From Eopsaltria australis (Eukaryota; Chordata; Aves; Passeriformes; Petroicidae), in NCBI GenBank assembly GCA_034509425.1, contig JAVTVJ010000072.1, forward strand, positions 5,608,501 through 5,672,500: a stretch of 64,000 bases of DNA, read 5' to 3'. The position numbers and the translations under genes are program-made. This document shows, piece by piece, positions 50,001 to 61,625 of this stretch. The notes beneath the pieces were generated by a model that had not been told where the DNA came from, searched no databases, and was given only the letters and a program-made list of their open reading frames with translations. How positions within the stretch are numbered: position 1 is the stretch's first letter; every line of letters starts with the position of its first letter.

Positions 50001-53000
50001 ATGCAGTCAAATCTTCTAGTCAGAAAACTTCATCTACAACTGTCATGAAAAACTAATTTCTTAAACAGAGAGCACAGGTATGGTGCTAAGAAATTCGTGC
50101 TGGATTTTGGTTCACAATAATTTTGTGAACCGAAATATTTTTGCTGATCTTTGACATTATACAGGTGCCTTGTATGTACAAAGCAGTTTTGACAATTACT
50201 GCAAATGTTACAGAATGTACTAAAGATGTTTAATGTATAGAATTGATTTATTGAAAGACAAACAAATTGCATAATTGAGACAGACATTTTATACATATAG
50301 ACATTAATTGCTTTATAGATTTCTAATAAAAATAAGACTAATAAAAAAGCAACCTTTGAACAGGAATTTTCAGATGAGAAATCTGCTCCTTTTGCTTAGA
50401 AAAAGCTCAGTGTGATTCAGATTGGTGGAGAATCAAACCTGTATTCTTCTGAATGATGCTTTTAGGCTTGCTTGAAATCCCCTCAAAGCAGGAGAAACTT
50501 TGATGATAGCAGTCATTGTTTAGGTGTTTTAATTAGCACACATAGAAGGTGTTTTGGTTGCCAAGTAAAAATGCTGATAAGCATAAGGTAGTAAAATTCT
50601 ATCGAAGATATTCTCCATGTTGAAATGAAAATATAATAAAATAAATTAAAGTTTTAATGAAGAACTACTAAAAAGGAAACACAAAGTGCTGTGGGACCTC
50701 AGTCCAATTTCTAGGGATCAGAACTAAGACACAACTGCAATTGATCATGTCTGCAGAGAAAATACATCTACCCAAGAAATATACTGATGATATGTTGTAG
50801 GTAGGGTTATTAATAGTCATGTAGAGATTTAACACAAAACATGTAGGACTGCAGATTGGTAGGGACTTCCTTTTCATCCCTGTGATGAAATTACATTCTT
50901 GCCAGCATTTTTGTTTAAATAATGTTTCTTTGAATTCAGTCAAGGCTGTAGGTTGAATTCACATGTGTTTTTTACTGTGGGGGCAGTTTGCATGCATAGC
51001 AACTTGCACGGAGAAGTTAAATAGCAAGACTGATCTACCATCATGTAAGTCAGGGAGTTTAAGTGGCTCACACATGCTGTGCTACCAGACGGAAGACATT
51101 GGCTCCACCATGCCACTAATGCTGGGTAAGACAGAGAGAAATGTAGTACTTCTTCACTTGTGACAGGGGAAAAAAATGCTTTCCAAAATTTTCAGCTTAT
51201 ATGAATCCTCATTTTACATTACTTTTTCCCCTTTTCTTCATTCATTAAACTGGTTTGCACAGTATTTCTGCTAACTGTGGTCTTGGGCAAGGGAATATTT
51301 GTGGGTCTCCAGTAGTGATTCCTGATGGGATTTTATATATATACTTTTTTTTTTTTCTGATGAAAAACAGAGTTTGGAGTTTTATAAGGAACACAAAAAA
51401 AAGCAGCACATAAGAATAAATTTGAGTAGCAGGAAAAAAATACAGCTAAAATTATAATAATTATATGTTCCTTTTAATAGTTTTATAGAAATTCAGTGTG
51501 TTGGATTATGTTATATGGAATGGATCAAAAGAGAATGTTGCACTAAAACATTTATTTTAAAAAATATGATATAAAACAAATTATGTGAGTGCAGACTTTT
51601 AAATATTTTAATGACACTATTTATATTTATACAATTTTGCCCACTATCCCTGCATAAGTTATAAACTGAATACATAATTAAGGCTGTTTGATATCAGATT
51701 TAAAGCCCTAATTGAAGTCTAGAGAAGATGACATTTTAATCTTTGTGGGAGGAGCTATAAAAATTTTCAAGACGATTTTTGTGACTTTGATTAAAAATTA
51801 TCAATCAACTAATATATTAGTACATTTTCAGTGCTTCCAGGCTTAATCCCTTCCATCTTCATGCACCACCTTCATTCTCATACCTATGAAGTAGCTGTAC
51901 CATGAGATTGCAACATTTTTGTCAGAATAAAATAACCAATCCTACTTGTTTCTATGTTTCAGGCAGAAGGCATAAAATGACCGTTCCCTGGCAGCACACT
52001 GAGAATATTAAAAATTATTTATATGATCAGAGATGTCAGAAAAAAACAACCTTTTCATTGATTTACCAATGAAAGTAAAATAAAATATTTCCGAACTGTA
52101 CTATTGGAAATGGAAGATTGCCAGAAAATGACAGGATTGTAAGAATTCATCATGACAGGCCACTGACATAAAATATTTTGTTCAACGAGTAAAAGTTGAA
52201 GTATAAATTTATAAAATCACAATGAAATTGCAAAGAAAATACAGGACCACTATCACCTGTGTGTAAATACATTTTATGGTATTTATTCTTCAGAGAAAAG
52301 AGGAAAATAAGAATTCATTTTAAATTCTAGAGACCTCAAGTCCTTCAGAGCACTGAGAAGGCTCTCTCCTCCAAAAAACCTTATTTGTATAATGCAGAAA
52401 TACATAGGCCAGGTCATAGGATCCTCCCACTGAATGATAAAATATTCTAGATTAGAATTCTGAAATACCTTTCCTTTGCAAAGCACCTATCTCAAATGCA
52501 GAGGGATATCTGATCTCTCAATGCAGGAAAATGGAGTTCTGTGACCCTAACCCTACATTTCAAGTTAAAAAAATAAGTATGATTGGTTTAAAACAAGAAA
52601 GCTGCATTGAAGGATCAGTAAGTACTACTATATTAGATAATCAATGCTAAAAATTGTATACATCTGATTACCAAAGAGTGATGATTCAGGCACACTAAGG
52701 ATCTCAGGAAGAATGATTTCTGCACAACTCTTTTTATTTATTCAAATTGACTGAATAGTGAATTTAAAACATAGAGAATGTGATGTCTGTAGGTTCCTTC
52801 CAGCCCTATTTCCATATAATTATGTGAGAATACCTCAAATTGTTTGACACCCCAGGTTTCTCTCTCATTTAAAAATACAGAAAATAATATTGGAGCAATT
52901 TGTTTTGGCCATTATCCGTGTGGGTTTTTTTGGCATTGGTAAGTCATACTGCAGTAGAAGTTCATAAAAAAACTATCTTTAAGACTACATATCATATGCA

Positions 53001-55786
53001 CTCTTTGTTAAGAGTCTGTTTCATTTATGAAAGTGAATAATATCAGAACTAACTTAAAGATACGAATAGTTGTTATATATAATTTTTTTCCATCTTTTGG
53101 ACAATATTTTGTTTGGTTTTGCTACTGTCCTGAAAACTTAGAAAAATTAAGAGTACTAGAACATCAAGGAAAAAGGTAAATTCTACGAATTCATATACTC
53201 TTTTAATTAAGTGTACCTTAAGCTTGTGTTTAATTTTACTTTTTTTTAAAAAAGTGTGATTAATTCATTTTTAATTAAAATAAAAAATCATTATCTCACT
53301 AATATTTCAGCTTGTAGTTAGAAGGATTAAAAACTAATGATTTTTCATGAACATCAACAAAAGATATTGGAGTGATAAGAAGTACCCATCAGTTGTCAGA
53401 TTATTGCTAAGGTACACAAAAAAGCTTTCATGAGAAAGAAATCTCAGGGATGTGTATAAAAGAAAATCTTTTTGGAAGCTCTGATAAAACAAAATGCTAT
53501 CCAGCATTGAAGAAACTCCAGATAAAATTTTAACATTTTGATGCTAAGATTGCACTGACAAAGTAGAGCACACCAGTAGAAACAGAGCTCTAGAACAAAG
53601 CAGTGGTGCTGAGAAGCTGACATGAGTATTGTAGGTATTTTAGGGATTAACTTTTACTTCCCAGTAGCTTTAATTTTGTCGTATGAACTAAACATCTGTT
53701 AGCAGTTGGAAAGAAAGTTCTAGGGGTTAGTTTTATATGAAAGCTTTCTAGTCCAGTTGCCTTGAGATTATTGTAATATGAAAATCAAGTAAGAAGGGAG
53801 AGCTGGGACATTAATTTCTAATCCAGACTAAACCCATAGTGTAGATGAACTCCCAAAGCCCTTTGAAGAATTTACTTTTATGGTCTCCTAAAGGATTGGG
53901 ACAGGAAGAGAAAAATTTGTCACCAAAGAAAATATCCTGGGGTTTGGGCACTTGCCTGGTGGTGGAACACGCATGATGTTCTAGGAGGTTACCACTGGGA
54001 TTCAGTCAGAGATGGTTAGGTACTAGTTCATCGAATACCTCCTGCTCCAAGTTTAAGTTTTAGAAGTATTAGATTGAAATTTCTTGGAGAACAATTAGAG
54101 CCACCAATTTTCCCCTACTTACTGTGCTTTTGCAATGTTTTCTTTATAACACCTTCTATTGCTCCCACTGAGCTCCAGAGATGACAGTAAAGAGCAGCTT
54201 AATTCTCCTTTCACTTAAGCTAGGGTACCTCAGTTTGTTTTTTAACTTGCCTCTGAAAAAAACTTTGATAATTTTTCAGTTCTCTACTCATCTCACAGAT
54301 ATTTTTTCATCAGTTGACAAAAAGAGCCTCTGCTGAGCTGGAAATTTGTAAGATGGAGAAATTTGTGAGGTACTGAGTTTTGTCTTTGAAATAAAAAGGA
54401 CACAAGAAGAAGCTTTTATGTGCGTGTGTCTGCCTTGCTTTAACTTCTGCATAGACCAAGAATTTAATGTGTGCCCTTTAAAGCAAGTTAGGAAGTCGTT
54501 TGAAATACTTCCTGTGGATAACTTTCAAAATGGTATATTAAACCTTCAGAATAATTTTCTCTGGATTACGCTTGTGCAGTTCTTTGGTGAATTAAGTATC
54601 CCATCCAATGCTTATACGAGGTGAAGCTGTACTCTTGATAATGCACGATGTCTTTTACATAAATTATATATGAGGGAAATAAAGCCTTTTGAATGTTGAA
54701 CATCATTTAAAGGTTGATGATAAATACTGGCTATCCAACTAAAATAGGAGCTTAGATGTTCCAGTTTTCAGGCTAATGACCCAACTTGAATGTGTTAATA
54801 GGTTTTTGCTGATTCGTTATTCATCTCTTCAGACATAACAGTAATCTGTATACATAGAAATGTTATCAGAGCTTTCACCTTTTAAATGCATGATGAGCGT
54901 CATTTGTGCAAGAGAACTTTCATTTTCTGACATAAATGACCATAGTGTTCTGTTTTTAGAGGCTTAAGGTGGGTTGGCTTTTACCTTCTTAATGACTATA
55001 TTCTCTGTTAAAGGTAGTGAAATTTTAGCCAGGTTATTTATGGTTTATCTGAATATTTCATATAAAAATTCAGATTAAGTTCTGAGTCTTGACACTACTG
55101 CTGAAAACATTTTGTTTTAGCGAGGTTTTTGGCTGGTATGGAGAAAGTAAGGGGGAAATAAACAGAAAGACACATAGGAATACACAATATGAAAACTAAT
55201 GCTCTAGAACAATCTCTGAATCAATACTTCATGACAATTATCTCTCCCCCCACTTTTCTTATAATTTATGGCAACTATAGTGAAATGTCCTTTGAAATGT
55301 TTCTAAATAATAAAGAAGGAGTGTAAAATCATGCTGAAATGAATTTCCATGGTATTTTCCCAGTGGCCTTAATGACTACTGTAAATATCCTTTTTTTTAA
55401 AAAAAGGTATATTAATCTTGGACCTCAGTTCAATCTGTTAGTGCAACTTGGAGCTTTGTATATGTGCCAAAAATATTACAGCAGTTCAGAATTACAGTTA
55501 TGTAATGACCCAGACAGTGACAGGTGGATCACATTAGTGGGTTCACCAGCTAGAGCAGATGTTCCCTGTCAACTCGCCACTTATTAGAATAATTTATGTG
55601 TACACAGGTTTTGAGCTTTCAAACTGATGATGTAGTAGCTATATGCTGGTAAATCCCATTGTGACACAGTTATAGTATCTCTGGATATTACAGTGACTAA
55701 CAATTACACAGTGATGTCCACCACTGTGATTTTCTTTAAGCTTGAGAAGAAATTTTCTTAGTGAATAGGGTGCTTTTATCTTCTTC
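47048..55786. other. Unique AT-rich non-coding DNA
   Basis: No gene is recognised. It holds a strong hairpin at 50104-50136 and AT-rich runs at 51420-51660 and 53190-53300. A T run of 11 to 12 lies near 51346-51357. Words near 52785-52830 faintly resemble a CR1 end but are not convincing. Open frames do not exceed about 102 codons. Confidence 0.5.
50104..50136. repeat. Hairpin: 14-bp stem, 5-nt loop
   Basis: ATTTTGGTTCACAA at 50104-50117 pairs with TTGTGAACCGAAAT at 50123-50136 across the loop TAATT. Thirteen pairs are Watson-Crick and one is a T-G wobble. The symmetry stops abruptly outside the arms. Confidence 0.93.
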
Positions 55787-55875
55787 TTTTTTTTTTTTTA
55801 ATTAAACTGATGAAATGCTTTTCTTTCAATGTAAAAAAAAAAAAAAAAAGAAAAAAACCATAACTTTTTTTTTTT
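55787..55875. repeat. T13 / A17 / T11 homopolymer cluster
   Basis: T runs over 55787-55799, A over 55833-55849 (then G and seven more A to 55857), and T again over 55865-55875. The central A tract can pair with either T tract, giving two alternative fold-backs. Confidence 0.9.
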
Positions 55876-55999
55876 AACTAGCTCTCCAGGTAGAAATGTG
55901 CTCCTCTTATTTTACCCAGAAATCTTAACCTGCTTATAGTAAATTAAAAAGATAGCTATCCCTCCACAAGAAAACCTGCTGTTTTGTACAGCTTGAGAA

Positions 56000-56400
56000 T
56001 TCCAGCATGCTCAGATAGAGAACAACAGCTGCAGGAAGCAGATGTGCCTACTTTGGCCTATAGTCCAGACACCAGAAAGCAGTGGGAATCAAACCCAGAG
56101 ACTTCCAGATCTGAGACATTCCTGATGTACCGTGGCAGCCGCTCGCAGAGCCCCTGCTATCCTGCAGATGGCTGAGGCAGCCGGATCCACCGAAAGCAGC
56201 CAGGGCCCAGCTCAGATCTCTTCCCTGCTGCTGAGGGCTATGCCACCACAGGCAGTCCTGCTAGCTTTGTATAAAGGCATTGGGCTTGTGCTGGCATATT
56301 GATTCTTGCACAGTGCTCTCATGAGAAGCTGCATTAATGGTTGTTTTATAAATCTTCTCTCTGGACTGTAAGCAAAAATAAAAGGAATTCAGCATTTTCA
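56000..56400. other. GC-richer block with TATA box, poly(A) signal and B-box-like word
   Basis: This block is clearly richer in G and C, and in CpG, than its surroundings. On the plus strand it contains TATAAA at 56270-56275 and AATAAA at 56377-56382, 107 bases apart. That spacing is like the core of an LTR or a compact promoter. On the minus strand GGGTTTGATTCCC (56084-56096) resembles a pol III B box or tRNA T-arm: four of five possible T-stem pairs form around a TTTGATT loop. No A box or full cloverleaf was found. It may be a worn LTR, an old tRNA-derived SINE or a mixture. A 63-codon open frame (55984-56175) shows nothing recognisable. Confidence 0.3.
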
Positions 56401-56531
56401 GTTTTATTGGCAATTGCTTTTTTCCTAAGAACAAAAATACTCATCTTGATGCATACGTGGATTTTTGTCTATTTAGTTTGATGTGCAGCCTCTTTTTTTC
56501 TTTAGCTTTTTGAAACAGAAAGAAATAGCCA

Positions 56532-56546
56532 TTTTTTTTTTTTTTT
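56532..56546 (+). repeat. T15 homopolymer
   Basis: Fifteen consecutive T follow AGCCA. There is no associated retroelement that I recognise on either strand. Confidence 0.85.
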
Positions 56547-57566
56547 ATTGGAAAGACTGTGTTAACTTTACCTAATTCAGAAGTGCTTAGAGATACTTTG
56601 TGTCTATATGTGATTGAATTAACATGGTAATTTTCTTGATCTGGAGTACATGAAACTACAAATATATTTTTAGGTACATAGGCTGGCACTCCAGAGCATT
56701 ATAAGAAAACAGCAGATGCTAAATTATGATAGACCCAGAGAGAATGAGTCTTGAAACATCCCTAATTTATACAGATAAATCTACAGGGCTCCATAATAAA
56801 TTGACCTCATTTAACACTTAAAAAGTATTCAATAATATGTAGTTTAGTTCTTATGGCAAAATATATTGAAGATATAATAACATTAAAAGTGAAATCAGTG
56901 ACTTCTATAATATCAGAGATTATTGTTAAGGGGAAAAAATAACAAGAGCAAACAGGAAAAAAATCAAAGTCATTCTCCGTTTTCCATTTTCAGTTCTGCA
57001 GAGGCTTTTGCTTCTAAGAAGAATATTCCAGCTGCAGTTTTTTCAAAGGCAGAGCCGTCAGAGCATTGCAGAGGTCTGTGAAAGCGACTGACAAGGTGTC
57101 CCCCAGCCACCTGAGGATAATGACTCTGGTGTTGATCACCTTCTATGAGCTAACAAAACCAAAATGCACAAATACTGCACAAGTCAAAGTCAATAGCAAT
57201 ACTTTCCATGTTTAGAATAATCATGAGGTATCCAGGAGATTTGTTCTCACAAATCTGATTTTGATTTGCTCTCACAATTTTTCAGGGTATGTCCTTGTCC
57301 TCCCAACTCTGGCTCCTCAGGAACTCTTTTATTCCAACAATTATGAGGGGACTTGTTACTCCTCCCCAAAAGGCATGGCCTAATTACAAGTAACCTCAGG
57401 TGCCTCTCCTCATTCCTTTCAGATGACAACAAAGACCATGTTGCAAATATTGTTTAGAAAAGTTGCAATACCTGTGTGTTTGGTACGTGAGCCACAAAAT
57501 TCCTTTCAGAATGGACCGCAGAGAAGATGCAGTGATTGACTCACAAGAAAGTAACCAGGTGCTTCC
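56547..57566. other. Unique DNA upstream of LTR 2
   Basis: No gene is recognised. It includes an open frame from 56911 to a stop at 57079-57081 with an acceptor-like CCATTTTCAG at its centre (see findings). Otherwise the sequence is AT-rich and unremarkable up to the target-site duplication of LTR 2. Confidence 0.5.
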
Positions 57567-57571
57567 TGTAG
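57567..57571. repeat. Target-site duplication, left copy
   Basis: TGTAG directly precedes the first TG of LTR 2 and is matched exactly by TGTAG at 59031-59035. Confidence 0.85.
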
Positions 57572-57655
57572 TGTCCTGGGTTGGTCCAAGGCCTCAAAAC
57601 CTTGGGAGTGATCCATGCTGCAGGAAGTAATCCAATTTCCTTTCTGGGAAGGGAA

Positions 57656-57740
57656 CCAATCACCAGGTAGTTTTGAGTATTAATATGTGGGTCAACCAAT
57701 TAAAAGTTGATCTGCCTTCAAGGACAGAAACCCTATATAA
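57656..57740 (+). promoter_or_regulatory. LTR 2 core promoter (two CCAAT boxes and TATATAA)
   Basis: CCAAT lies at 57656-57660 and 57696-57700, with TATATAA at 57734-57740. The spacing of about 80 and 40 bases from CCAAT to TATA is typical of a pol II core promoter. Transcription would run rightward and start about 57765. Confidence 0.6.
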
Positions 57741-57960
57741 GCAGAGGATCCTCAGGAGTTTTTCCTCTTTGGCCTTCCTGCTTTTCAGAGAGATGCAGGT
57801 CTCTGTTCTCTCTCTGGTGAGACTGGGCCTTTGCCCCCCTGAGGGAGGGGGTTTGGAGTTGCTGTTGAGCCTTTCGGGGTTTAGACACAGTTGGGTCATA
57901 AATCCTGACCATGGCCAGGCAGGGCCGAGTCCTTACTTTCCCTCCCCCACAGCTTGGACA

Positions 57961-58000
57961 CTGGAATGCTGCTCTCGGGATGCTGGAATGCTGTTCTCAG
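57961..58000 (+). repeat. 22-bp tandem duplication inside LTR 2
   Basis: CTGGAATGCTGCTCTCGG at 57961-57978 recurs as CTGGAATGCTGTTCTCAG at 57983-58000, a 22-base period with two differences. Confidence 0.85.
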
Positions 58001-58890
58001 ACAGCGTGGGCAGAGATAATGTGACCATCGCAAGGCCCGAGAGTGAGAGAGATTAACCCTCTCCATGCCTGGATGAAACTTCCAGATACCCATGCTTCCC
58101 TGCACAGAGAGAGGAATGAGTGAGGACACCTACAGAAATACAGCACAGAGACTCTAAGTCAGTGAAGGAAGCAGAACTAATGCTTAGAGGGAGGAGTACG
58201 AGAAGTGCTTCAATAATGAAGCTGAAAATTCTTTTGTGAAACCATGGTTGGGACTAAGCTGAAATATTCTCTGTAATATATGAGAAATAGTTCAAAGAAG
58301 GATGTGATATTCTAACTGCAGCCAGTGAGCCAAGGCACCTGTGTAGAGATGAGTCAGTGCTGAAGTAAGTGCAGTCTGATGAGAAACTTGAGCTGAGACA
58401 CAGAAGATGCTGTGAGCTGTCCCTGGCCCCGGGGAATGCTGGAGAATTTGTGTTGCCAGAAGAACCTGTGTTGCTAGACACAGAAGAAGGGGATTTTCTT
58501 TGCTGCTGCAATAGAACTGCTCATCCTTAAAAGGGTACCACATGGACTGCCATAACCCACTGTAGTAGCTGTGGGAAGGCTAGTGGTGTGGGGGGAGGGA
58601 TCTTCCACAACAAGCAGATTTTCCTCCTGAGTGGCTGTTGGTTGTGAGGTTGAAAACCATAAAAGCTGTGTTTTCTTACAGAGAAGTTCATGGTATAAGC
58701 AAAAGAAACTTCTCTCCCTAAATGAACTGAGAAAAGACTGTTTTAGAGGTGGTAAGCTGATTGAAAGTCAAAGTGTTGACTTTTTGTGTGTTGTCAGTGG
58801 GAAAGAAAGGGAGAGGTGGGGGGAAGAAGATGTCGTCTGAGGGTTTTGTTCTGGTTTTTCTTCTTGTTTTTTTCTTTTTTTAGTTTTATT

Positions 58891-58896
58891 AATAAA
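58891..58896 (+). terminator. LTR 2 poly(A) signal
   Basis: AATAAA follows a T-rich tract and precedes the GAGCCTGCTTTGCC motif by about 22 bases, as in LTR 1. Confidence 0.65.
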
Positions 58897-59030
58897 CTTC
58901 ATTTATATTATTTAAGCTTGAGCCTGCTTTGCCTACTCCTAATCCTTATCTCACAGCAAAATTAAACAAATTGTGGTAAGTGGGCTGGCACTTGGCCAAA
59001 AACTCGAATAGGCTAACTCAAACCACTACA

Positions 59031-59035
59031 TGTAG
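59031..59035. repeat. Target-site duplication, right copy
   Basis: TGTAG directly follows the terminal CA of LTR 2 and matches 57567-57571. Confidence 0.85.
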
Positions 59036-61427
59036 CTTTCTTCAAAATAGCTCCAAATGAGTAAGATCTTCTCTAGGAAGGACTTAAGCGATGAAAAAGT
59101 TTCCCAGATCAGGAATGAACTGTATCCACTGTGATATCACTATTGATTGTTGACCGCAAGAGACAAGGAAAAGGCATGATAACCAATATCCAGAGGCTCT
59201 GGATATTTGAATGGGAAAGCTTGAATGTTTATGTACGTACCAGAGACTGGGGAGTTTCATGCCATCATCTTGAAAGAGTTTTTTTGAGATGTTACAAGGC
59301 TGATCAGAACACACAACAATTTACTGCCTAGTTTTTCAGATGCACTGCTTTTCTTACATGCTCAAAGACTTAAAATTTTGCTGTGAAGTTAGAGACAACC
59401 TTTAAAACAGGAAAAACTACTCCTTTGAAAAATTGGACTTAGTCGTTGAAAATTCATAAATTTCTTCTCACTTAGGTCTTCAAGAAGAAATAATTTCTTC
59501 CAAAGAAGCCATGGCTCCTCTTTATGTCATAAGTATCGTTATTGTCATATCACTTTGTAGTGATCCTTTGTCAGAGGCTGGCTTCTGTCAAAATGATTTG
59601 GATCTATCCCCAGTGAATCTCCCCCTGCGAATGACTGGCTTTGTTCATGTAATGTGGCATTTAAAGAGACCCGTGCCTCAGTGAGCTCATGGTGAGTTAC
59701 CGATTTTGCACACTATTTCTACTCTAGAGTGCAATACCTTTTTTTCCCCATTTAGGTTTTCCCCCACTAAAGAGAAGGATGTGATCACTGTAGCTGTTTC
59801 TTCAGGGCAAAGTCTTTTGCAGGAAGGGACAGCAAAATTAAAAGTTTCTCATGTTTGATTCTGGCGACACCTCACTTTTCTGTGTGCAGTATGTCTGGAA
59901 TTCAGCAGAAGAACACAATGAAACACACAAAAATTCCTCATTAATGAGTTTGGGTTTGTTGTAAAACATGTACTTCAGGATGTGTACTTAGTAAATCCCT
60001 AGATAAATTGTGTGTCTGGAGGTTTATGTGATACCCCTTCAGTAGATTCTTATTTTGTACAAAGTTTTATGTTGGAATGTACACTGGGAAAAATACAGCA
60101 TGAAATTAGACATTGCTTAATGTTAATCTGTAGGCTGTCATGATAAACAAAACTTTCAGGTCACCTGTAGTCATGGAAGTTGAAAATTATTTGTGAATAC
60201 ACGGGTGCCTGGCACGTACACTGAAGAGTGATTGAGGTAAATGATAGTTGCTTTTTATATTACTTCCTGTCATCTTTCCTCATTGAAGAGCAAAACCAAG
60301 TGGGCCTTAATAAGAAGCAGAATATTTTGTTTTAAAATTGAATAGTACAGTTTCACATTTCCCCATTTTAAATGTTTATTACTATACAGTTTTCATCTCC
60401 ATCTGAATTACAAAGTGCAATCACTCAGCTGCTCATTGAGGTCTTATTTTGCTGCCAGCTTATTGTATATAATCTCTTCCATTTCTGTCATCTTCATAAC
60501 TAATAACATACATTTGGAATCCCTCAGGAAATCTGGGGAGACAATGTCAGAGTAGACACTGTTAAACATTGTCCTCAAACAGAACCACAGCATTTTTATC
60601 AGACCTAAGGAATAATTTTTCCCTTGTGGGTATAATAAAGAAAGATGGGCAAAGTCAATTTCTGAGTGCTTTCTGTTTGTGAACAGAACAGCTGGACCAC
60701 ACCAACTTGATAAAGTCGTGCTTTAATGAAATCATGCCAGCTGTGGTAAAAACAGCAAATTGAACAATAAATTGAAACTTACTCTAAATATGAACTCAGT
60801 TGTGGTTTCTCCTGAACTGTGATAAATGCAATAGTTCATGTCTATTTTACATTCACAGAAAGCTTAAATCTTTGTCTGGGATCTGGTGCCAATTCAGTAG
60901 AGGTATTTTTACTAGCTTTGCAGTATTTTGATAGACAATCCATAGAAAAATATTGATGATGATGTAATAATTTCCCTTTTTATTTCCATAAATAAAGCTT
61001 CAAATTCTCTGTATGTATTGAATTTTAAGAGGAAAAAAAAGGTGATTTCTATTTCACTTCCTGATGGGTAATCTTTGTGATGGCAGATATGATTTGTGTC
61101 TATTCTAAAGTGTCTTCAGTCTTGATAGTTACCAAAGCTATTTACTGTTTGGGCTTCCTAAGGTCAGAGCCTTCATTTTATAGCCACCATTTGTAAAACT
61201 GATCATTTCTAAATAGACAAACAGCTGGTAATAGCTTATTCCAGAAACAGATTGCCAAAACCACTGATGCACACACAAATCATTGCTGAAGCCTTTCTGC
61301 TGTTGGAGTTTGCATTTTTGCATGGTGTTTGTTACCCACAGCCTGTCACTGAGAGGCCCCGTGTGACGCCAGGGGTGGGTTAAGCAGGACACAGCAGAGA
61401 TGTGGGAAGATAAAGCCTCTTTCAAAA
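59036..61427. other. Unique AT-rich non-coding DNA
   Basis: No gene or recognised repeat. A segment around 60400-60500 has balanced composition and few homopolymers, and could be a conserved non-coding element. This cannot be tested here. Confidence 0.5.
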
Positions 61428-61625
61428 CATAGAAACACGGATAATTATGGATGGAAAAGACCTCTAACATCATCACATCCAAACATTAAACCAGCATTGT
61501 CAAGTCCACATCTAAACCACGTCACTGAGTGCCACATCTGCTCATCCTTTAAATGTTTTCAGTGATGGAGATTCCACCACTTCCCTGGGCAGCCTGTTCC
61601 AGTGCCTGGCCACCCTTTCAGGGAA
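61428..61625 (-). mobile_element. CR1 LINE fragment with ORF2 C-terminus
   Basis: The left edge ACATAGAAACACGGATAATT and GGATGGAAAAGACCTCTAAC are the worn reverse complement of a CR1 3' end. Further right, GAGATTCCACCACTTCCCTG, GGCAGCCTGTTCCAGTGCC and TGGCCACCC are typical. The minus-strand frame reads ERVARHWNRLPREVVESP followed by SLKTFKG and a stop at 61542-61544. This is the conserved HWNRLPREVV step near the end of CR1 ORF2, closed by an early stop. Similarity ends near 61625, and the DNA to 61735 is not recognisably CR1. The subfamily differs from the CR1-J-like copy at 22762. Confidence 0.9.

Larger units (their letters stand above)
57572..59030 (+). mobile_element. Solo LTR 2 of an avian endogenous retrovirus (ERVL-like), 1459 bp
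   Basis: The element begins TGTCCTGGGTTGG, ends AACCACTACA, and so has the canonical TG...CA ends. Identical 5-bp sequences (TGTAG) flank it exactly. Inside, in order, are two CCAAT boxes (57656-57660 and 57696-57700), a TATATAA box (57734-57740), a GC-richer leader-like region, a T-rich tract (about 58848-58890), AATAAA at 58891-58896 and a CTTGAGCCTGCTTTGCC motif at 58917-58933. No retroviral gene, primer-binding site or second LTR is present. It is thus a solo LTR left by recombination between the two LTRs of a provirus. A 5-bp duplication fits ERVL-type elements, but the class is inferred. The 127-codon plus-strand frame at 57673-58056 is not supported as a gene. Confidence 0.88.

Noticed and set aside
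52545..52555. CCCTAACCCTA, a telomere-like word
   Set aside because: Fewer than two units, with no array around it.
52770..52830. A possible CR1 3' tip (GTAGGTTCCTTCCAGCCC then ATTATGTGAGAAT)
   Set aside because: Only scattered words match and the terminal repeats are not recognisable, so it is too weak to list.
57673..58056. A 127-codon plus-strand open frame downstream of a TATA box
   Set aside because: It lies inside solo LTR 2 and begins before the TATA box, so the transcript would not contain its start. It is not a retroviral gene.
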